64,000 nt of DNA from Streptosporangium saharense (GCF_014203715.1 NZ_JACHJP010000006.1:124001-188000); one strand, 5' to 3'; counted from the stretch's first letter, positions 17,438 to 25,728 are shown. Notes: generated by a model from the sequence alone, not told the origin. Numbers and translations are program-made.

Positions 17438-18475
17438 ATGCCGCTCTACCTCGACCCCGAGGAACTCCGCCACCAGGCGCCGGGACCACATCTCGACCTG
17501 ATCGGGGCCATGGCCTTCCGCGCGGCGGGGGCGGCCCAGCGATTAGGGATCTTCGAGGCGCTCACAGCCGGGCCGCTGTCCGCCGCCGAGCTGGCGGCGA
17601 GGACCGGCACCGACCCCGGCACGCTGCCCGTCCTGCTGGACGGCCTCGTCAGCCTCGGCTATCTCGACAGGGGACCGGAGGCGGTCTACGCCAACAGCCT
17701 GATGACGGCCAGCTCGCTCGACCGGCGCGACCCGTGGAGCTACGCCCCGGCCCTGGCCTTCTGGAGCGACCTGCTCGGCGAGCTGTGGGACGGCCTTGAG
17801 GAGACCGTCAGGACGGGCAAGCCCCAGGCCGACTTCTACACCTGGCTCGAAGGCCGTCCGCGCACGCTGCGCGACTTCCAGACCATGCTGGACGGGATGG
17901 CCGTCGGCACCGCCCCCCTCGTCGCCGAGACCGCGCCCGACCCGGGGGAGCGGCTGCTCGACCTCGGCGGCGGGCACGCCCGCCACACCATCGCCTTCTG
18001 CCAGGTCCACCCGCGCCTGACCGCGACGATCGTGGACCTGCCCGGCGCCGTCGAGGGCGGCAGGGCCAGGATCGAGGAGGCGGGACTCGGTGAGCGCGTC
18101 ACCCTCGTCCCCGGCGACCTGGCCACGGCCGACCTGGGCACCGGCCACGACACCGCATTGCTATTCAATGTCTGCCACGGCTTCGACGCGGCGGCCAACC
18201 GCGCGCTGCTCGGCAGGGTCGCCGCCGCGCTGCGCCCCGGCGGCACGCTGCTCGTCCTGGAGACCTTCGCCGACCTGCCCGAGGGGACGCCCCCGGTCGT
18301 GGAGGCCTTCCTGCGCTCCTTCGGCCTCAACCTCGCCGTCACCCAGGGCGGACGCCTGCACTCCTTCGCGGACGTGGCCGGATGGCTGGCCGAGGCGGGA
18401 TTCGTCCATGTGGAACGGCGCCGCCTCGCGGGCCCGGACGAACTGCTCGTCGCCACGACGGGGGAGGAAGGATGA
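17438..18475 (+). CDS. O-methyltransferase-family enzyme (PF00891 type)
   Basis: This 345-residue SAM-dependent methyltransferase has an N-terminal dimerisation winged helix (AAQRLGIFEALTAGPLSAAE) and a SAM loop LLDLGGGHARHTI near residue 172, followed by VDLPG. Members methylate phenolic oxygens, and some methylate aromatic carbon. It starts at ATG 17438 after AAGGAG, and its stop overlaps the next gene as ATGA. Next to a kynurenine-3-monooxygenase-like gene it recalls SibL/SibC of sibiromycin biosynthesis, where a 3-hydroxykynurenine is ring-methylated. That parallel is an inference from gene pairing only. Confidence 0.85.
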   Translation: MPLYLDPEELRHQAPGPHLDLIGAMAFRAAGAAQRLGIFEALTAGPLSAAELAARTGTDPGTLPVLLDGLVSLGYLDRGPEAVYANSLMTASSLDRRDPWSYAPALAFWSDLLGELWDGLEETVRTGKPQADFYTWLEGRPRTLRDFQTMLDGMAVGTAPLVAETAPDPGERLLDLGGGHARHTIAFCQVHPRLTATIVDLPGAVEGGRARIEEAGLGERVTLVPGDLATADLGTGHDTALLFNVCHGFDAAANRALLGRVAAALRPGGTLLVLETFADLPEGTPPVVEAFLRSFGLNLAVTQGGRLHSFADVAGWLAEAGFVHVERRRLAGPDELLVATTGEEG

Positions 18476-19797
18476 CCCGCCGGATCATCGTCATCGGGGC
18501 GGGGCCCGCGGGCACGCTCCTGTCCTGCTACCTGGCGCGGCGAGGTTTCCAGGTGGACGTCTACGAGCGGCGGCCCGACCCCCGCCTCCTCGACGAGGAC
18601 GAGAGCAGGTCGATCAACCTCGGCCTGTCCGCCAGGGGCATCAAGGCGCTCGACGACCTCGGCCTGATGGAGACGCTGCGCCCGCTCGTCGTGCCGATGC
18701 GCGGCAGGGCCATCCACCTGCCCGGCGGCGCGCTCCCCTTCCAGCCGTACGGCGCGCACGAGGGCGAGATCCTCCACTCGGTGCTGCGCCGCGACCTCAT
18801 CACCACCCTGGTAGACCACGCGGAGGCACAACCGGGGGTGCGCTTCCACTTCGGGCACCGCCTCGTCGAACTCGACCGCGAGGCGGCGGCCGTACGGCTC
18901 GTGACGGGGGAGGACGAGGAGGTCACCGCGGCCGGGGACGCGGTGATCGGCGCGGACGGGGTGTTCTCCCGGGTGCGGGCCCACATGCAGCGCGGGCTGC
19001 GGGCTGATTTCCACCAGGAGTTCCTCGAATGGGGCTACAAGGAGCTGACCATCCCGGCCGCCGACGACGGCTCACCCAGGACCAGGCTTGAGGCGCTGCA
19101 CGTCTGGCCGGGCGAGGACGCCCTCATCGTCGCCCACCCCAACCGGGACAACTCGCTGACCGGGACCCTGTTCCTGCCGTTCGAGCGGTTCGACGAGATC
19201 ACCGACCCCGAACGGTTCCTGGCCGAGCGCTTCCCGGACACCCGTGAGCTCATGCTGTACCTCGCCAAGGAGTTCGCCGAGCACCCGGTCGGGCACCTCG
19301 TCTCGGTCCGCACCTCGGTCTGGCACCACCGGGACCGGGTGGCGCTGATCGGCGACGCCTGCCACGCGGTCTACCCCTTCTACGGCCAGGGCATGAACTC
19401 GGCGCTTGAAGACTGCACGGTCCTCGACCGGTGCCTCGGAGACCACCCGGACGACCTGGGCGCGGCCTTCGCCGCCTACCAACGGCTGCGCAAACCACAC
19501 ACCGACGTGCTGGACGAGCTGTCGAAACAGAACTTCGTCGAGCTACGCGACCGGCTGCGCTCCCCGCTCCACCTGGCCCGCAAGAAGGTCGACCTGCTGC
19601 TCGCCAGGCTGCTGCCCGGCCGGTGGGTGCCGCTCTACACGATGGTCTCGCACACCACGATCCCGTACGGCGAGGCGCTCGACCGCGCCGAACGCCAGGA
19701 CGCGCTGTTACGCGGGGCGGTGACGGCGGCAGGAGTCGCGCTGGCGGCCACGCTCGCCCTCGCCGTACGACGCGGAAGGGGTGGGCGGCGATGCTGA
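18472..19797 (+). CDS. Kynurenine 3-monooxygenase-like FAD hydroxylase
   Basis: This 441-residue flavoprotein has the Rossmann motif GAGPAGTLL near the N-terminus, the KMO-type block SINLGLSARGIKALDDLGL, and GDACHAVYPFYGQGMNSALE, which binds FAD and is very close to KMO. It should hydroxylate an aromatic ring next to an amine with NAD(P)H and oxygen. The last 30 residues hold a hydrophobic stretch (AAGVALAATLALAV) followed by RRGRGG, a likely membrane anchor. It overlaps the methyltransferase gene by four bases. No tryptophan dioxygenase or kynureninase gene is in the window, so the true substrate may be a carrier-bound or different aromatic. Confidence 0.85.
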   Translation: MTRRIIVIGAGPAGTLLSCYLARRGFQVDVYERRPDPRLLDEDESRSINLGLSARGIKALDDLGLMETLRPLVVPMRGRAIHLPGGALPFQPYGAHEGEILHSVLRRDLITTLVDHAEAQPGVRFHFGHRLVELDREAAAVRLVTGEDEEVTAAGDAVIGADGVFSRVRAHMQRGLRADFHQEFLEWGYKELTIPAADDGSPRTRLEALHVWPGEDALIVAHPNRDNSLTGTLFLPFERFDEITDPERFLAERFPDTRELMLYLAKEFAEHPVGHLVSVRTSVWHHRDRVALIGDACHAVYPFYGQGMNSALEDCTVLDRCLGDHPDDLGAAFAAYQRLRKPHTDVLDELSKQNFVELRDRLRSPLHLARKKVDLLLARLLPGRWVPLYTMVSHTTIPYGEALDRAERQDALLRGAVTAAGVALAATLALAVRRGRGGRRC

Positions 19798-20510
19798 CCG
19801 ATCCGGCCGACCCCACGCGCCTGCTCATCGAACCGTCCGACCTGGACGGTGAGCTTTCCGACCCGGGCGGCGAGCTTTCCGACCTGGGCGGCGGGCACGA
19901 GCTGGTCCGCAGGTACGGCGTGCCGCTCAAGGAGACCGTGGTGTGGGCCAGGGAGTATCTATGCCGACCCCACCCCGACCTGGGCAGGAAGGGACCCGTC
20001 TGCCCCTACGCCCAGACCTCGCTCGACCGGGGCGTCTTCTACCTGGCGGTGCAACCGGGGACACCGGACGGCGCCCTGGTGGCCGAGGCGCTCGACGGCT
20101 ACCGCGACTGGTTCCGCGCGCTGGTCACGCCGCCGGGGACCTCCCCGCAGTACCGGACGATCCTGGTGCTCTTCCCCGACCTGCCGGAGGCGGAGGCCGC
20201 GCGGACGATCGACGCCGCGCAACGGCTGCTCAAGCCGCGCTACGTCGGGGAGGGGCTGATGATCGGGGAGTTCTACCCCGGGCCGCCGCCCAAGGCGGGA
20301 CTGTGGAACCCGGACTTCCTGCCGCTGGGCAGCCCGGTCCCGATGCTGGTGATCAGGCACATGGTGGCCACGGACTTCGCGTTCCTGCGCGAGGACAGGG
20401 AGCAGCTCGCGGCCTATCTGGAGCGCTTCGGAGACCGGCCGCCCGCGGCGCTGCGAACGGAGGTCGAGGAGGCGGCGCGGCTGCACGGGATCACCGTCAG
20501 AACGGCGTGA
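19791..20510 (+). CDS. Conserved protein of unknown function (DUF6875-like)
   Basis: I recognise no enzymatic motif. The most conserved-looking block is REYLCRPHPDLGRKGPVCPY followed by GVFYLAV (residues about 55-85), which I recall from proteins annotated DUF6875; this family name is from memory and unverified. The N-terminus contains a short internal repeat (DLDGELSDPGGELSDLGGG). At 239 residues it is soluble-looking. It is the last gene of the NRPS1 operon, overlaps the monooxygenase gene by seven bases, and has a GGAAGGGG site, so it is probably part of the pathway. Its 3' end is duplicated at 23.1 kb. Confidence 0.75.
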   Translation: MLTDPADPTRLLIEPSDLDGELSDPGGELSDLGGGHELVRRYGVPLKETVVWAREYLCRPHPDLGRKGPVCPYAQTSLDRGVFYLAVQPGTPDGALVAEALDGYRDWFRALVTPPGTSPQYRTILVLFPDLPEAEAARTIDAAQRLLKPRYVGEGLMIGEFYPGPPPKAGLWNPDFLPLGSPVPMLVIRHMVATDFAFLREDREQLAAYLERFGDRPPAALRTEVEEAARLHGITVRTA

Positions 20511-20536
20511 CGCGAGGTTCGTGACGCTTCGGGACG
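20484..20536 (+). repeat. Left copy of a split direct repeat flanking the carbamoyltransferase segment
   Basis: CACGGGATCACCGTCAGAA (20484-20502) and CGTGACGCTTCGGGACG (20520-20536) recur exactly at 23075-23093 and 23097-23113. The left copy spans the end of the DUF6875-like gene and contains only one arm of the hairpin that is complete at the right copy. The gap 20537-20762 is less GC-rich and shows no gene I can support. Confidence 0.8.
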
Positions 20537-20762
20537 GATTTTCCCGTCCTGGAGCTGTCCTCGGCAACGCATCGGCTCACGCCTTAAGCAGGCATAGACG
20601 TTGTTGCGGAAGCTGAAGGACTCTACACAGGTGGCATCGTTCGGCAGACTTGTAGTAATCAGCAGCGGCTCGGCACCGCACATGATCACTCAAAGCCGTC
20701 TCGCCGTCCGCGAAACGATCAAACCCTGCTCAGCACAACGCTCAGGAGGACAAAGAACAAGT

Positions 20763-21230
20763 TCAGCCAGTGAAGGCGAAGGGGACGTCCGGGGCCCCAC
20801 CGGAGAGAAAGCGGTCGATCAGCTCTGTGAGCCCGACCGGGTAGACCGTCTGGTCGGTGGCGCTCAGGTCCGTCAACGTCCACCATTCCCAGGTCAGGAT
20901 GCCATCGGTCTGGGTGGCCCGGGCCGGGTCAACACGGCTGGCCGCCAAGCAGACGACGAAGTAGCGCTCGACCTGCTGGACGGCTTCTCCCTGAACCAGG
21001 TGCTCCTTGGTGCGGGTGGCGATCTGCGGGCCGAGTTCCACATCCGCGACGCCGAGTTCCTCACCCAGTTCCCTGCGAACGGCGGTCTGATAGTCCTCCC
21101 CCGGGTCGAGCGCTCCTCCGGGAGTGGCCCAGAAGACCTTGCCACTCTCGTTGTAGCGGAGCAGCAGGATGCGATCGTTCTCGTCCAGGACGACGGCACG
21201 GGCTGCCTCGCGGATTCTTGGAGTGCTCAT
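20763..21230 (-). CDS. NUDIX hydrolase
   Basis: This 155-residue protein has the complete Nudix box (GGALDPGEDYQTAV then RRELGEELGV, residues about 38-61), which binds Mg2+ and hydrolyses nucleoside-diphosphate-linked compounds. The substrate cannot be told. It starts at 21230 with GGGGAGGA upstream. It lies 15 bases downstream of the carbamoyltransferase gene and is probably co-transcribed. Both lie in the segment bounded by the direct repeats and are visibly less GC-rich than their neighbours. Confidence 0.88.
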   Translation of the reverse strand: MSTPRIREAARAVVLDENDRILLLRYNESGKVFWATPGGALDPGEDYQTAVRRELGEELGVADVELGPQIATRTKEHLVQGEAVQQVERYFVVCLAASRVDPARATQTDGILTWEWWTLTDLSATDQTVYPVGLTELIDRFLSGGAPDVPFAFTG

Positions 21231-21245
21231 TTCTCCATCCTCCCC

Positions 21246-22865
21246 TCAGAGCTTCTCCACCAGGTATTCGCCCAGGCACAAGGCGTCCAGGTCGCTCGCC
21301 TGGAAGGTCGCGAGGGCATCCGCCGGGGTCTCCACGATCGGTTCGCGGTCGTTGAAGCTGGTGTTGAGTACGACGGGCACGCCGGTGAGTGCCCCGAAGT
21401 TTTCGATGAGTGCGGCGAAGCGTGGAGAGGCCGCAGGGTTGACGGTCTGAACGCGGGCGGTTCCGTCAACATGAACCACACCGGGGATCCGGCTCCTGGC
21501 GCCGTAGCGGACGACGGGCGCGAGCAGCATGAACGGAGATGGGCCGTCCAGGTCGAACCAGCGGGAGGCGTCGGCGGCGAGAACAGCGGGGGCGAACGGC
21601 CGGAAGGGTTCGCGGTGCTTGATCCGGTCGTTCAGCGCGTCCCTGCCCGCGGTGCCGCGTGGGTCGGCCAGGATCGAGCGGTTGCCCAGTGCCCGGGGTC
21701 CGAGCTCGCTACCGCCCTGGAACCAGCCGACCAGACGCCCGTCGGCGAGCATCTGTGCGGCGCGGGCGGCGATGTCGCTCTCCCGACGCCAGGTGAAGGG
21801 GACGAAGCGACGCTCGACGAGCCCTGAGCGGGGATCGCGGTTCAACGCCAGTTCGATCTCCTCGTCGGAGTAGGAACGGCCGAAGGAGTCCACGGTCAGG
21901 GGGCGACGAGGTAGTTCGCCGGTGAGCTGGTGCAGGCCGTACAGGGCGTTGCCAAGAGCTTGGCCACGGTCGGAGGCCGGAGGGGGGACGAACAGACCGC
22001 TCACCTCGGGCAGGCGGCGAATCCTGTCGTTGGCGACGCAGTTGAGCGCGACTCCACCGGCCATGCACACCTCGCTCACCCCGATGGCCGAGACGACGGC
22101 TTGGATGAGCGCGCACAGTACCTGTTCCACCTGGTCCTGGAGGTAGGCTGCGGCATCGATGCCACGCGGGTGGTCACCCCGGCTGTCGGGCGGACCGAAG
22201 TCGAAACCGGTCGTCGCGGCGAGCGCGGCCACGCCTCGGGCATGGGTGCTTTCCAGCCGTCCGTAGACGCGGGTGTCGTGGAGGTCGAACAGCGGAGCGA
22301 GGTAGGCGGTCGGGTCGCCGTAGGCGGCCAGCGCCATGGTCTTTCCCGCCTCCTGAGGGTGCCAGCCGAGGTGCTCGGTGAATGCCTCGTAGGTGGCGCC
22401 GATCCCGCCGTAACGGCCTCGGTTGTGATCGTTGCTGCCGAGTCGTTCGATCCCGCCTGGTCCAGCCAGATAGAAGGTCTCGGTGTCGGCGCGGTTGCCC
22501 GCGCCGTCGGCAACCAGCACGGTGGCCACGTCGTAGGGGCCCAGGCAGTAGGCGGTGTAGGCGTGGGAGAGATGGTGGTCGAGAACGAGGATCCGCTCCT
22601 CCTCGACTCCGAGGTGTGACAGCCCGGCGGCGGACGGGACGGCCGGATTACGTCCGACGTTGCTGATCACGACCAGGTCGATGTCGTCGAGGCGTAGTCC
22701 GGCGGTGCGCAGACAGTACAGCAGAGCGGCCTGCCAGCCGGGGCTGTAGCGGGTGCGGTTGAGACGCTCCTCGCCGATCGCGATCATCACCTCGGGGGTG
22801 ACCAGAGCGGCGCCGCCATCGTGCCCGAGGTTGACGCCCACCGCGCACGGTGTCTTCCTGCTCAT
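21246..22865 (-). CDS. NodU/TobZ-family O-carbamoyltransferase
   Basis: This 539-residue enzyme transfers carbamoyl from carbamoyl phosphate to a hydroxyl group through a carbamoyladenylate. It shows VNLGHDGGAALV at the N-terminus, the metal-binding LDHHLSHAYTAY near residue 95, and the C-terminal YrdC-like part with GSELGPRALGNRSIL and REPFRPFAP. ATG 22865 has GGAGG seven bases upstream. It is co-directional with the NUDIX gene and opposite to the NRPS1 operon. Because it sits in a probable insertion, its link to the peptide pathway is uncertain, although carbamoylation is a common tailoring step. Confidence 0.9.
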   Translation of the reverse strand: MSRKTPCAVGVNLGHDGGAALVTPEVMIAIGEERLNRTRYSPGWQAALLYCLRTAGLRLDDIDLVVISNVGRNPAVPSAAGLSHLGVEEERILVLDHHLSHAYTAYCLGPYDVATVLVADGAGNRADTETFYLAGPGGIERLGSNDHNRGRYGGIGATYEAFTEHLGWHPQEAGKTMALAAYGDPTAYLAPLFDLHDTRVYGRLESTHARGVAALAATTGFDFGPPDSRGDHPRGIDAAAYLQDQVEQVLCALIQAVVSAIGVSEVCMAGGVALNCVANDRIRRLPEVSGLFVPPPASDRGQALGNALYGLHQLTGELPRRPLTVDSFGRSYSDEEIELALNRDPRSGLVERRFVPFTWRRESDIAARAAQMLADGRLVGWFQGGSELGPRALGNRSILADPRGTAGRDALNDRIKHREPFRPFAPAVLAADASRWFDLDGPSPFMLLAPVVRYGARSRIPGVVHVDGTARVQTVNPAASPRFAALIENFGALTGVPVVLNTSFNDREPIVETPADALATFQASDLDALCLGEYLVEKL

Positions 22866-23023
22866 GAGCCTGCCTCCGTGAACTGGCTGGGCCCGAGGGG
22901 GTTCCAGAGGAAGACAGCATGCTGGACGGCTTCATCGTGTAAATCGGCTTCGTCCTCGAACCACGTGACCCCAGCTTTTTAACCTCAGTTACTGCGGTGC
23001 GAGGGTCGGCGGAAGGCACGGGC

Positions 23024-23101
23024 ATGAAAAGCAGGGAGGACGTGTTCGCCCACATCGTGGATAGGGAGTCCCACCACGGGATCACCGTCAGAATGTCGTG
23101 A
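23024..23101 (+). pseudogene. Short ORF, possible 5' remnant of a transposase gene
   Basis: A 25-codon frame begins MKSREDVFAHIVDRE and runs into the right copy of the direct repeat, which supplies its last residues and stop. The first residues loosely resemble the N-terminus of IS21-type transposases (MKSR..FA.I), but this is a weak match made by eye. The 455-base stretch 22866-23320 otherwise holds the carbamoyltransferase promoter region, the repeat, a hairpin and a tandem array. Confidence 0.25.
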
Positions 23102-23113
23102 CGCTTCGGGACG
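23075..23113 (+). repeat. Right copy of the split direct repeat
   Basis: The two blocks match 20484-20502 and 20520-20536 exactly, but the spacer here is 3 bases instead of 17. The right copy leads directly into a complete terminator hairpin, so it probably carries the original downstream flank of the DUF6875-like gene. Confidence 0.8.
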
Positions 23114-23133
23114 AGGGGTCCGTCCCGAAGCGT
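23101..23133. terminator. Strong hairpin, probable terminator
   Basis: ACGCTTCGGGACG and CGTCCCGAAGCGT pair perfectly over 13 bases around a seven-base loop. It lies beyond the 3' end of the GH3 copy 2 operon and may stop transcription from that side. In the inferred ancestral arrangement it also ended the NRPS1 operon. Confidence 0.75.
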
Positions 23134-23173
23134 GACGTACCGGGGGGCGGGCGAAAAACCCGGCGCGGGCGGT

Positions 23174-23314
23174 CCGGTTCAGGGGGGCCGGTCAGGTGGG
23201 ACCGGTTCTGTGGGGTCTGTCCCAGGGGGGTCGGCTCAGTGGGGCCTGAGCCGGGGGACTTGACTCGGGGGACCTGACACGTGGGACCTGGATCGGCGGG
23301 CCTGCTCAGGGCCG
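23174..23314. repeat. Degenerate 14-bp tandem array, about ten units
   Basis: Ten consecutive units of 14 bases (one of 15) fit CCTGNCTCGGGGGA loosely; examples are CCGGTCAGGTGGGA, CCTGAGCCGGGGGA, CTTGACTCGGGGGA and CCTGACACGTGGGA. The array fills the space between the hairpin and the end of GH3 copy 2. No open frame is favoured across it, and there are no unique spacers. Confidence 0.75.
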
Positions 23315-23320
23315 CGAGGC

Positions 23321-24775
23321 TCAGATGCTCAGCAGCTCGGCGGCGGCCTGGGCGTTGGCGCGGGCGGCGCCGTACGTGGCGAGGTAGGTCGCCCCCTTGG
23401 GCCGCCAGATCGGCAACCCCATCTCGACGACCGTCGTGTCGGGACGGGCGGCCAGCACCGCGGAGACAACCGACTGGCTGATCTCGTAGCGGTGGGCGTC
23501 CTTGACCACGACGACCAGGGAACGGCCGCTGGCACGCTCCAGGATGTTCGGCACGTCCGCCTCCTCCGGCTTGACCCGGACGACCTCCGCCTGCGGCATG
23601 AGCGGGGAGAATCCCCACGGCACGTCGCCGACGGCGATGGTCGGCGGGGTCTCCATCTCGACCACCAGCGGATCGACCAGCGGGGAGGACGGGCCGGTGA
23701 GGGTGACGGCGCGGCGGGCCGCGGTGAGACCGATCAGGCTCTCCTCGGCACGCTCGGGCTGGGGCGTGCCGAACCAGGAACGCAGCTTGGCCACGCGGGC
23801 CGCGGAGGCCTCCAGCCGCTCGGCGGGCAGGCGCCCGTCCCGCACGGCGGCGACGATCTCGTCGACGATCGCGCGGACGTCCGCCTGGGTCGGCAGCGGA
23901 CCGAGGCAGAGCAGGTCCGCCCCGGCGGCGAGGGAGAGCACCGCGCCACCGGCGAGGCCGACGCTCTCGGTGATGGCGTGCATGTCGAGGGCGTCGGTGA
24001 CGATCACGCCGTCGTAGCCGAGTTCGCCGCGCAGCAGACCGCCGAGGGCGGCGGCCGACAGGGTCGCGGGCTCGGTACCGGTCACCGAGGGGACCCGGAC
24101 GTGCGCCGTCATGATGGACATGGTCCCGGCCTCGATCGCGGCGCGGAAGGGAACCAGCTCGCGCTCGCGCAGCAGCTCGACCGAGGCGTCGACCAGCGGG
24201 ATCTCCAGGTGGGAGTCCTGCCTGGTCGCCCCGTGGCCGGGGAAGTGCTTGACGCAGGCGGCCACGCCGGCCGACTGCAGGCCCTGTACGGCCGCGACGG
24301 TGTGCCGGGAGACGAGCCCGGTGTCCGACCCGAAGGAACGGGTGCCGATCACGGGGTTGTCGTCGGCGGTGTTGACGTCGGCGGACGGGGCCATGTCCAG
24401 GTTGATGCCGCAACGGGCCAGGTCGTCGCCGATGGAACGGTAGACGCGCCGGGTCAGTTCGACGTCGTCGACCGCGCCCAGGGCGGCGTTGCCGGGGTAG
24501 GGACTGCCCACGTGGTAGGCGAGACGGGTGACGTCGCCCCCCTCCTCGTCGAGTGAGATGACCGGGTCACCGGCATCGCGCAGGCGGGAGGTGAGCGCCG
24601 AGAGCTGGGCGGGGTCGGCGACGTTGAAGCCGAACAGGGTGACCCCCCCGAGACCGTTCTCCAGATCGTGGAGAACCCAGTCGGGGGCGGTGGTGCCCTG
24701 GAACGCGACGAGCAGCGTTCCGGCTGCGAGACGCCGCAGCACCTGATCGCTGGAAGCCGCGATGAGCTCAGACAT
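23321..24775 (-). CDS. Glycoside hydrolase family 3 beta-N-acetylhexosaminidase, copy 2
   Basis: This 484-residue enzyme has the NagZ-type loop KHFPGHGATRQDSH and VTDALDMHAI, and, like copy 1, a C-terminal domain with VVVVKDAHRY and VVEMGLP. No export signal is visible, so it should act in the cytoplasm on imported disaccharides. It starts at 24775 with AAGGAG upstream and follows the two permease genes by 101 bases. The order binding protein, two permeases, GH3 matches Streptomyces dasABC-dasD, which imports and splits chitobiose. This suggests GlcNAc-containing oligosaccharides as substrate. Confidence 0.88.
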   Translation of the reverse strand: MSELIAASSDQVLRRLAAGTLLVAFQGTTAPDWVLHDLENGLGGVTLFGFNVADPAQLSALTSRLRDAGDPVISLDEEGGDVTRLAYHVGSPYPGNAALGAVDDVELTRRVYRSIGDDLARCGINLDMAPSADVNTADDNPVIGTRSFGSDTGLVSRHTVAAVQGLQSAGVAACVKHFPGHGATRQDSHLEIPLVDASVELLRERELVPFRAAIEAGTMSIMTAHVRVPSVTGTEPATLSAAALGGLLRGELGYDGVIVTDALDMHAITESVGLAGGAVLSLAAGADLLCLGPLPTQADVRAIVDEIVAAVRDGRLPAERLEASAARVAKLRSWFGTPQPERAEESLIGLTAARRAVTLTGPSSPLVDPLVVEMETPPTIAVGDVPWGFSPLMPQAEVVRVKPEEADVPNILERASGRSLVVVVKDAHRYEISQSVVSAVLAARPDTTVVEMGLPIWRPKGATYLATYGAARANAQAAAELLSI

Positions 24776-24826
24776 GGCGGTAGATGCTCCTTACCTGAGG
24801 TGAGTAGGGGACAAACGAGGACAGGG

Positions 24827-24866
24827 CTGGTACGGCCAGCTCCTTGTGGGGGCATGGCCGTACCAG
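24827..24866 (-). terminator. Stem-loop between the permease and GH3 genes
   Basis: CTGGTACGGCCA and TGGCCGTACCAG pair perfectly over 12 bases around a 16-base loop, just after the stop of the second permease gene. It may reduce read-through into GH3 copy 2 or protect the upstream mRNA. Confidence 0.65.
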
Positions 24867-24876
24867 CACCGCGGGT

Positions 24877-25728
24877 TTAGCCCTTGACAGCGCCGGCGAC
24901 GAGGCCGGAGACCATTCGCCGTTGCACCAGGAGAAAGAAGACGACGACGGGGATCGTCATCATCGTGGAACCGGCCATGATGGCGCCCCAGTCGGTGCCC
25001 CGTTGCCCGAAGAAGAACTGCAGGGCGACGGGCATCGTGTAGCCCGAGGAGTCCGACATCAGGATGAGCGCGAAGACCAGCTCGTTCCAGGCCGTGATGA
25101 AGGAGAAGATGCTCGTGGCGACCAGGCCGGGGGCCACGAGCGGGAACAGGACCTTCCAGAAGGTCGTGAACCGGCTCGCGCCGTCGATCCAGGCGGCCTC
25201 CTCCAGCGACTTGGGTACGGCGGCCACGAATGTGCGCAGCATCCAGATACCGAAGGGGAGGGTCAGTCCGACGTTGATGACGATCAGGCCGAACAGGTGG
25301 TCGTAGAGGCCGAGCCGCTTGACGTTGAGGAAAAGCGGAATGAGCAGGGCCTCCGCCGGGATCATCTGGACGATCAGCAGCAGGACCAGGAAGCTGGTGC
25401 GTCCCTTGAACCTGAAGCGGGCGATGGCCGTGGCCGCCAGCAGGGCCAGCGCGGAGCCGATGAGCACGGTGCCCAGGGCGACGATCGCGCTGTTGCGCAG
25501 GTAGAGCCAGATGGAGTTACCCGCCACACCCTTGGTGAGCACCCGGTCGATGTGGTCGAAGGTGATCTCGGTGGGGAACGGGATGAACTCCGTGGTGAAG
25601 ATCTGGTCGTTCGTCTTGAACGCGGTCGAGACCATCCAGTAGACGGGGAACACCGCGAACAGGAAGATCAGAACGCCAGCCGTGTTGAGAGCCGCCCTTC
25701 CGAGGCGCTTGCGGGCGATCGGAGACAT
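24877..25728 (-). CDS. Carbohydrate ABC transporter permease, MalG type
   Basis: This 283-residue inner-membrane protein has six hydrophobic segments and the EAA loop (EEAAWIDGASRFTTFWKVLF) that docks to the ATPase. The start at 25728 overlaps the stop of the other permease by one base. No ATPase gene is present, as is usual for actinomycete CUT1 systems that share MsiK. A longer frame upstream lies inside the other permease gene and is not used. Confidence 0.9.
   Translation of the reverse strand: MSPIARKRLGRAALNTAGVLIFLFAVFPVYWMVSTAFKTNDQIFTTEFIPFPTEITFDHIDRVLTKGVAGNSIWLYLRNSAIVALGTVLIGSALALLAATAIARFRFKGRTSFLVLLLIVQMIPAEALLIPLFLNVKRLGLYDHLFGLIVINVGLTLPFGIWMLRTFVAAVPKSLEEAAWIDGASRFTTFWKVLFPLVAPGLVATSIFSFITAWNELVFALILMSDSSGYTMPVALQFFFGQRGTDWGAIMAGSTMMTIPVVVFFLLVQRRMVSGLVAGAVKG

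Noticed and set aside
11750-20510. Pyrrolobenzodiazepine cluster
   Set aside because: A KMO-like enzyme, a methyltransferase and a C-A-T-reductase are shared, but there is no anthranilate-type A-T module, no kynureninase or dioxygenase, and no 4-alkylproline genes in the window.
21246-22865. Carbamoyltransferase as a certain tailoring enzyme of the NRPS product
   Set aside because: The gene lies in a segment flanked by a duplicated sequence and is on the opposite strand to the NRPS1 operon, so membership in the pathway is not supported.
22866-23085. Minus-strand gene upstream of the carbamoyltransferase
   Set aside because: The frame extends into the carbamoyltransferase gene in another phase, has no known motif and no good ribosome binding site.
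23174-23314. CRISPR array
   Set aside because: The 14-base units are contiguous and degenerate, with no unique spacers, no constant repeat and no cas genes nearby.
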